A stretch of DNA of 64,000 nucleotides, taken from NCBI GenBank assembly GCA_902826685.1, contig CADEFT010000007.1:147581-211580 (forward strand), given 5' to 3'. The notes under the pieces are model-generated. The model ran no database searches and was not told the DNA's origin. It was given only the letters and a program-made list of their open reading frames with translations. Shown here piece by piece: positions 60,397-64,000 of this stretch. Made by a program: the position numbers and the translations under genes. This DNA is from an uncultured Acidobacteriota bacterium. GTDB lineage: Bacteria > Acidobacteriota > Terriglobia > Bryobacterales > Bryobacteraceae. Positions within the stretch are counted from its first letter, which is position 1; each line of letters begins with the position of its first letter.

Positions 60397-61074
60397 ATGA
60401 ACCGCCGGATCCTTTTCGCTTTACCTTTCTTTACGTGTGGCATGCTAACCGCGGAAACGCTTGGCGACGTCCTTACGCGTATCGACGGCTCGGCGGGTTC
60501 GTTTCGCGCAGTAACGGCCAAGGTTCGCAAGGTGACCTATACGGCGGTGATCAAGGATTTAAGCGAAGAAAAGGGCAATATCGTCATCCGGCGCGGCAAG
60601 GCTAAGGAAACCCAGTTGCGCATGGATCTGATTACGCCCGACACCAAGACCTGGGTGTTTCGCGGCAAAAAGGCGGAGCTTTACCTTCCCAAGATCAACA
60701 CGGTTCAGGAATATGACCTGGGCAAGTATTCCAAGCTGCTCGATCAGTTCCTTTTGTTGGGTTTCGGCACCACCAGCGCGGATCTTCAGAAGGCGTACCG
60801 CATCCAATTGGGTGGAGAAGAGACGATCGAAGGGCAGAAGGCGTCGCGCATCGAGTTGATCCCCACCTCAGATCAGGCGCGGCAACACTTGAAGCGGGTG
60901 GAAATCTGGTTTCCTTTGTCGGGTGGATTACCTATCCAGCAAAAGTTTTTCCAGAATTCTGGCGATTATGTAATGGTGGCCTATTCCGATGTGAAAGTGG
61001 AGCCCAATCTGCCCGAGTCCGCCGCTCAACTGAATCTACCCAAAACAGTGAAGCGGGAGTTTCCACAGAAGTAG
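60397..61074 (+). CDS. LolA-like outer-membrane lipoprotein carrier protein
   Basis: A 225-residue periplasmic protein. Signal MNRRILFALPFFTCGMLTAE, then a LolA/DUF4292-type half-barrel: GSAGSFRAVTAKVRKVTYTA, IVIRRGKAKETQLRMDLITP, YLPKINTVQEYDLGKYSKLL and IQQKFFQNSGDYVMVAYSDV. LolA carries lipoproteins from the LolCDE complex to the outer membrane; this acidobacterial form is diverged. ATG 60397 is the natural start of the signal peptide. Confidence 0.83.
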   Translation: MNRRILFALPFFTCGMLTAETLGDVLTRIDGSAGSFRAVTAKVRKVTYTAVIKDLSEEKGNIVIRRGKAKETQLRMDLITPDTKTWVFRGKKAELYLPKINTVQEYDLGKYSKLLDQFLLLGFGTTSADLQKAYRIQLGGEETIEGQKASRIELIPTSDQARQHLKRVEIWFPLSGGLPIQQKFFQNSGDYVMVAYSDVKVEPNLPESAAQLNLPKTVKREFPQK

Positions 61075-61090
61075 TTGTATTTCATCAGAC

Positions 61091-62197
61091 ATGCAATTAT
61101 CGCAACCAGATTCCGAAGGCATACGACGGCCAGCCGACAGGCTGGCGTTCATCGATTGGACCCGCGGCCTGGCGGCCATCATCATGCTGCAGGGCCATGT
61201 GTTCCATTCCTTCACTCGCGCCGATGCCCGGCAGGGTGATGCCTTCATCCTTTCCCAGTTCCTCGGCGGGATGCCTCCCGCCATCTTCCTTTTTCTGACG
61301 GGCGTGACGCTTGCCTTTTTAATGGACGGGCAGGAGCGGCGCGGCGTGCCGGCGGGCGGCCGCATACTGGCGGCGCTGCGGCGCGCGGGCTATCTCGGCC
61401 TCTTAGCGATTCTGTTCCGGCTGCAGTTGTGGTTGTTCGGGATGCCTTATAGCGACTGGGCGTCGTTGTTCCGCGTGGACATCCTGAACGCGATGGCGTT
61501 GGGCATCGCGGTGATGTCGGTAATGGCGGTTTTCACCACGCTCGAACGGGTGAGGCTATGCGCCATCCTGGGCGTTGGCATCGCGGCGGCGGCACCGGTG
61601 ATCTCGTCGCTTGAGTTTCAAGCGCTGCATCCTTACCTGCGCAACTACTTCGTGCCGAGCTTTGAGTTCTTCAGCTTCTTCCCCTGGGCCGCGTTCCTGG
61701 CTTTTGGCATGAGCGCGGGCAGCATTGTCCGCCTGGTGAAGGCCGAGCACATGAACGCTCTGGCGCAGTGGGGCGGCTGGGTGGGCCTGGCGCTGGCGTT
61801 CGGCTCCCAATACTTTTCCAACCTGCCCTACTCCATCTATCCGCGTTCGGACTTCTGGCTGAATTCGCCTGGACTGGTGATGATCAAGGCGGGCGTGATC
61901 CTGATGCTGCTCTCGTTTGCCTTTCTGTGGACGGCCTATGCCACCACGGGCAAAAGCTGGGTGCGGCAGCTTGGCACGACGTCGCTGCTGATCTACTGGG
62001 TACACACGGAGCTCGTTTACGGACGGCTGCTCGGCGGGCTCAAGGAGAATCTCAGCGTCAACCAGACGGTGGTGGCCGCGGCCGGTGTGATCGCGCTGAT
62101 GCTGGGTCTCTCTTACGTGCAATCGAATTGGGCGCGGATTCTCGAGTGGATCGGGGTGCCGCCACGCGGCCGCCAGCCGATTCCCGAAACCGAGTAA
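61091..62197 (+). CDS. DUF1624/HGSNAT-type membrane acyltransferase
   Basis: A 368-residue polytopic protein with about ten membrane helices. The first holds RLAFIDWTRGLAAIIMLQGH with the conserved catalytic-type His, and GMPPAIFLFLTGVTLAFLMD follows, both hallmarks of the DUF1624 (heparan-alpha-glucosaminide N-acetyltransferase catalytic) family. Such enzymes transfer acetyl groups across the membrane to sugars. It starts 16 nt after the LolA-like gene. Substrate unknown. Confidence 0.82.
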   Translation: MQLSQPDSEGIRRPADRLAFIDWTRGLAAIIMLQGHVFHSFTRADARQGDAFILSQFLGGMPPAIFLFLTGVTLAFLMDGQERRGVPAGGRILAALRRAGYLGLLAILFRLQLWLFGMPYSDWASLFRVDILNAMALGIAVMSVMAVFTTLERVRLCAILGVGIAAAAPVISSLEFQALHPYLRNYFVPSFEFFSFFPWAAFLAFGMSAGSIVRLVKAEHMNALAQWGGWVGLALAFGSQYFSNLPYSIYPRSDFWLNSPGLVMIKAGVILMLLSFAFLWTAYATTGKSWVRQLGTTSLLIYWVHTELVYGRLLGGLKENLSVNQTVVAAAGVIALMLGLSYVQSNWARILEWIGVPPRGRQPIPETE

Positions 62198-62230
62198 AGT
62201 TCCGGCGTTTCCGCCGATAAGGCTAGTGTC

Positions 62231-63139
62231 ATGCCAGCCTCCACCGCGGAACGCAACATCCATGCCGTACTCGATGTGCATCGGGCGTGGCTCGAAAAGC
62301 GCCCTGGTGGCAATCGCGCCGACCTGAGCGGCATGGTCTTCAGCGAGCAGCGCCTGGGTCCGGTGATGTTGCGCGAAGCGATCCTGCGCGGCGCCACGTT
62401 CATCGAAACGGAGCTGAGCGGGGCCGATCTCTCCGCCTGCCAGTTGGAGCGAGCCGATTTGCGCAAGGCCGATCTGAGGCACGCCGACCTGACCGGCGGC
62501 GACCTAACCGGCGCCCTGATGGACCGGGCGTGGCTCGAGGACGCCAACCTGTCGGAGACGCGGTTGCTTCAGGTACAGGCGCGGCAGGCCAACTTCGATC
62601 AGGCGCGGCTGCTCGACGCCAATCTGCAGCAATGCGATTTTTCGGGCTCTTCGGCGCGCAAGGCGAGCTTCCACCAATCGAAGATGTTCGGGTCGCAGTT
62701 TGCCGACGTCGACATGGAAGGGGCGTTGTTCTATCATGCCCGGCTGCAGATGTGCCGTTTCGGCGGCGCCAAACTTCGCGAGGCGACGTTCTCAAGCGCG
62801 CACCTGATCGATTGCGATTTCAGGGCCGCCGACGCGGCGGGCGCCAAGTTCGTCAAAGCCGAACTGGCGCGATGCCAGTTTCCGGGAGCGACTCTGGCCG
62901 GCTGCGACCTTCGCGAAGCCAATCTCAAGTCTTCCATCTTCCGCGGCTGCGATCTTTCGGGCAGCCGTTTCGGGAGCGCGATCCTGTTCACCGCCGACCT
63001 GCGCGGGGCCGATCTGCGTGGAGCGCGGGAGTTGACCGCGGAGCAACTGGGCCAGGCCTTGACCGATAAGACGACGACTCTGCCCAACGGCTCGCACGGG
63101 CCCTTCGTGAAGCATTCCGGTGCCGAGCGGCCCCGCTAG
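62231..63139 (+). CDS. Pentapeptide-repeat protein
   Basis: A 302-residue protein mainly of A(D/N)Lxx-type repeats from about residue 28 to 268. Examples are LSGADLSACQLERADLRKAD, LRHADLTGGDLTGALMDRAW and ADLRGADLRGARELTAEQLG. The repeats fold as a right-handed quadrilateral beta helix. Some members mimic DNA and protect gyrase, most have no known role. A short non-repeat helix precedes them (ERNIHAVLDVHRAWLEK). The gap before it is 33 nt with no clear ribosome site. Confidence 0.88.
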   Translation: MPASTAERNIHAVLDVHRAWLEKRPGGNRADLSGMVFSEQRLGPVMLREAILRGATFIETELSGADLSACQLERADLRKADLRHADLTGGDLTGALMDRAWLEDANLSETRLLQVQARQANFDQARLLDANLQQCDFSGSSARKASFHQSKMFGSQFADVDMEGALFYHARLQMCRFGGAKLREATFSSAHLIDCDFRAADAAGAKFVKAELARCQFPGATLAGCDLREANLKSSIFRGCDLSGSRFGSAILFTADLRGADLRGARELTAEQLGQALTDKTTTLPNGSHGPFVKHSGAERPR

Positions 63140-63144
63140 ACGCT

Positions 63145-63645
63145 GCTTGGTTGATCCGCGCCTTGGTTGGAACCGGGCCAAACTTCGCTGACGAGGAGGG
63201 ACCGTAGTCCGTGCAGGAGGCGCCGCGACTCAGTTGATCGCCAGGCGCCAGTCGAGCCTTCGCGGATGAGGACGGGCCGAGAGACAATCGGTGCCGGGGA
63301 GACGACTCGGTTGATCGCCAGGCACCAGTCAAGCCTTCGCGGACAAGGACCGGCCGAAGACAATCGGTGCCGAGGAGACGACTCGGTTGATCGCTAAGCA
63401 CCAGGCAAGCCTTCGCCGACGTGCATGAGCCGAGAGGCCGAGTCGGTGCCGAGGAGACGCGACTCGGTTGATCGCTAAGCACCAGTCAAGCCTTCGCCGA
63501 CGAGCGTGAGCCGAGAGGCCGAGTCGGTGCCGGGGAGACGACTCGGTTGATCGCCAGGCACCAAGTCAAGCCTTCACGGACAAGGACCGGCCGAAGACAA
63601 TCGGTGCCGGGGAGACGCGACTTGGCTGATCGCGGGGCCTTGTTA
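63145..63645 (+). repeat. Tandem repeat array of 76-81 bp units with conserved hairpin potential
   Basis: Five clear units begin at 63227, 63304, 63380, 63461 and 63540, each starting GACTCGGTTGATCGC-like (first unit GACTCAG). A partial unit follows at 63619 and a degraded one precedes from about 63145. Each contains GGCACC or GCACC near base 18-23 and GGTGCC near base 63-68, which can pair; unit 1 has GGCGCC, still pairing with a G-U. Two subtypes alternate as A, A, B, B, A. B units also carry CCGAGTC that can pair with the GACTCGG start. No reading frame is conserved through units. Role unknown. Confidence 0.85.
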
Positions 63646-63695
63646 GCCGGCGCTCCTGAAGGAACGGGTCCGAAGAACACTGATCGAAACGCACG

Positions 63696-63726
63696 AAGGC
63701 CGCCTCACCTCGCGGCGGGCGGCCTT
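63696..63726. terminator. Terminator hairpin, possibly bidirectional
   Basis: A perfect 9-bp stem AAGGCCGCC (63696-63704) / GGCGGCCTT (63718-63726) with a 13-nt loop. On the minus strand it lies 22 nt past the stop of the partial receptor gene and is followed by TTCGTGCGTTTCG. It probably ends that transcript and may also stop read-through from the repeats. Confidence 0.65.
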
Positions 63727-63748
63727 GCGTTGCGATTACCGGCGTCGA

Positions 63749-64000
63749 TCAGAAAATGAACTTCACCCCAAAGCGTCCCTGGAAGCCGGTGTTGAACAAG
63801 TCCTCCTTGCCGAACAGCGGGTCGAGGGCGCCGCGGGTGCCCCGGGCATCGGGAGTCGCGGCGATCAGCGCATTGTAGTCGTATCCCTTAAACAGGTCGA
63901 CGCCATGCAGATCGATCGCCGAACCGCCTTCGGCCTGGCGCGCGCCGCGGTTGACGGTGTTAAAGATGGCTCGTGCCGTCTTCTGATTGAACAGGTTCAG
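63749..64000 (-). CDS. C-terminal part of an Oar-like TonB-dependent receptor (cut by window edge)
   Basis: The last 83 residues of an outer-membrane receptor lie in frame from base 64000 to the TGA at 63749-63751. LNLFNQKTARAIFNTVNRG reads like the barrel's late strands, as in the receptor at 31.2 kb (FRAEFFNIFNTVRLN). The protein ends NTGFQGRFGVKFIF, with the terminal Phe of BAM substrates. The rest is outside the window. Confidence 0.8.
   Translation of the reverse strand: MNLFNQKTARAIFNTVNRGARQAEGGSAIDLHGVDLFKGYDYNALIAATPDARGTRGALDPLFGKEDLFNTGFQGRFGVKFIF

Noticed and set aside
63145..63645. CRISPR array
   Set aside because: Units of 76-81 bp are contiguous without unique spacers, and no cas genes are seen.
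63547..63759. Small plus-strand reading frame within and after the repeats
   Set aside because: Frame is not conserved between repeat units and runs through a terminator hairpin.

Overview
The window looks like chromosomal DNA of a high-GC Acidobacteriota bacterium, probably of the Bryobacterales/Solibacter type. The signs are Oar-like TonB-dependent receptors with an N-terminal carboxypeptidase-regulatory domain (31.2-34.4 kb, and a partial one at the right edge), a Planctomycete-type cytochrome (PSD1/DUF1549/DUF1553) protein, PEP-CTERM proteins, Tat-exported sugar-acid enzymes and a YfhO membrane protein. No rRNA, tRNA, CRISPR array, prophage or intact insertion sequence was seen. Taxonomy is inferred from family content only.

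Layout. 0-7 kb: two overlapping enolase-superfamily genes (one apparently without its metal site), an intact small-antitoxin/VapC pair, and a minus-strand amidohydrolase / Nramp-like transporter / PQQ-propeller operon. 7-16.4 kb: housekeeping, with alanine dehydrogenase, an FHA-GAF-SpoIIE phosphatase, cytochrome c' and a five-gene rpe-bamD-response regulator-yajQ-hydrolase operon. 16.5-24.1 kb: carbonic anhydrase, rsmB and ttcA from a tiny divergent promoter, phosphate uptake (DUF47-pit, possible Pho box), then a cobalamin riboswitch driving a BtuB-like receptor and a PduO-type adenosyltransferase. 24.1-30.3 kb: a compact seven-gene minus-strand cluster (epimerase, GT2, two methyltransferases, HpcH/HpaI aldolase, GT39-like membrane protein, FkbM methyltransferase) that probably builds or decorates a surface glycan or glycolipid. 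30.5-42.5 kb: a toxin-antitoxin relic, an Oar-like receptor, MFS, YfhO with a degenerate duplicated tail, DUF2314, and a ThuA-ADH-KduD-AKR sugar-acid operon. 42.5-46.1 kb: an accessory patch with dCMP deaminase, a two-gene TIR + nucleoside-deoxyribosyltransferase-like module (best candidate for an undescribed conflict system), and a graveyard of broken toxin-antitoxin genes, a broken PEP-CTERM gene and duplicated fragments of both flanking housekeeping genes. 46-51 kb: cysE, SDR, pdxR-pdxS-pdxT and a small phosphatase. 51-64 kb: Uup-type ABC-F, HDOD protein, a frameshifted PSD1 gene, TldD, a LolA-like protein, an acyltransferase, a pentapeptide-repeat protein, and a 0.5-kb tandem-repeat array with a conserved potential hairpin before the partial receptor.

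Genes that work together: riboswitch-btuB-pduO (B12 uptake and adenosylation); pdxR-pdxS-pdxT (PLP synthesis and its regulator); DUF47-pit (phosphate import); ThuA-ADH-KduD-AKR and the enolase pair (sugar and sugar-acid oxidation). A recurring sequence signal is a TANNNT box 5-9 nt before the start codon of many genes without a Shine-Dalgarno, which points to widespread leaderless transcripts and helped decide several starts.
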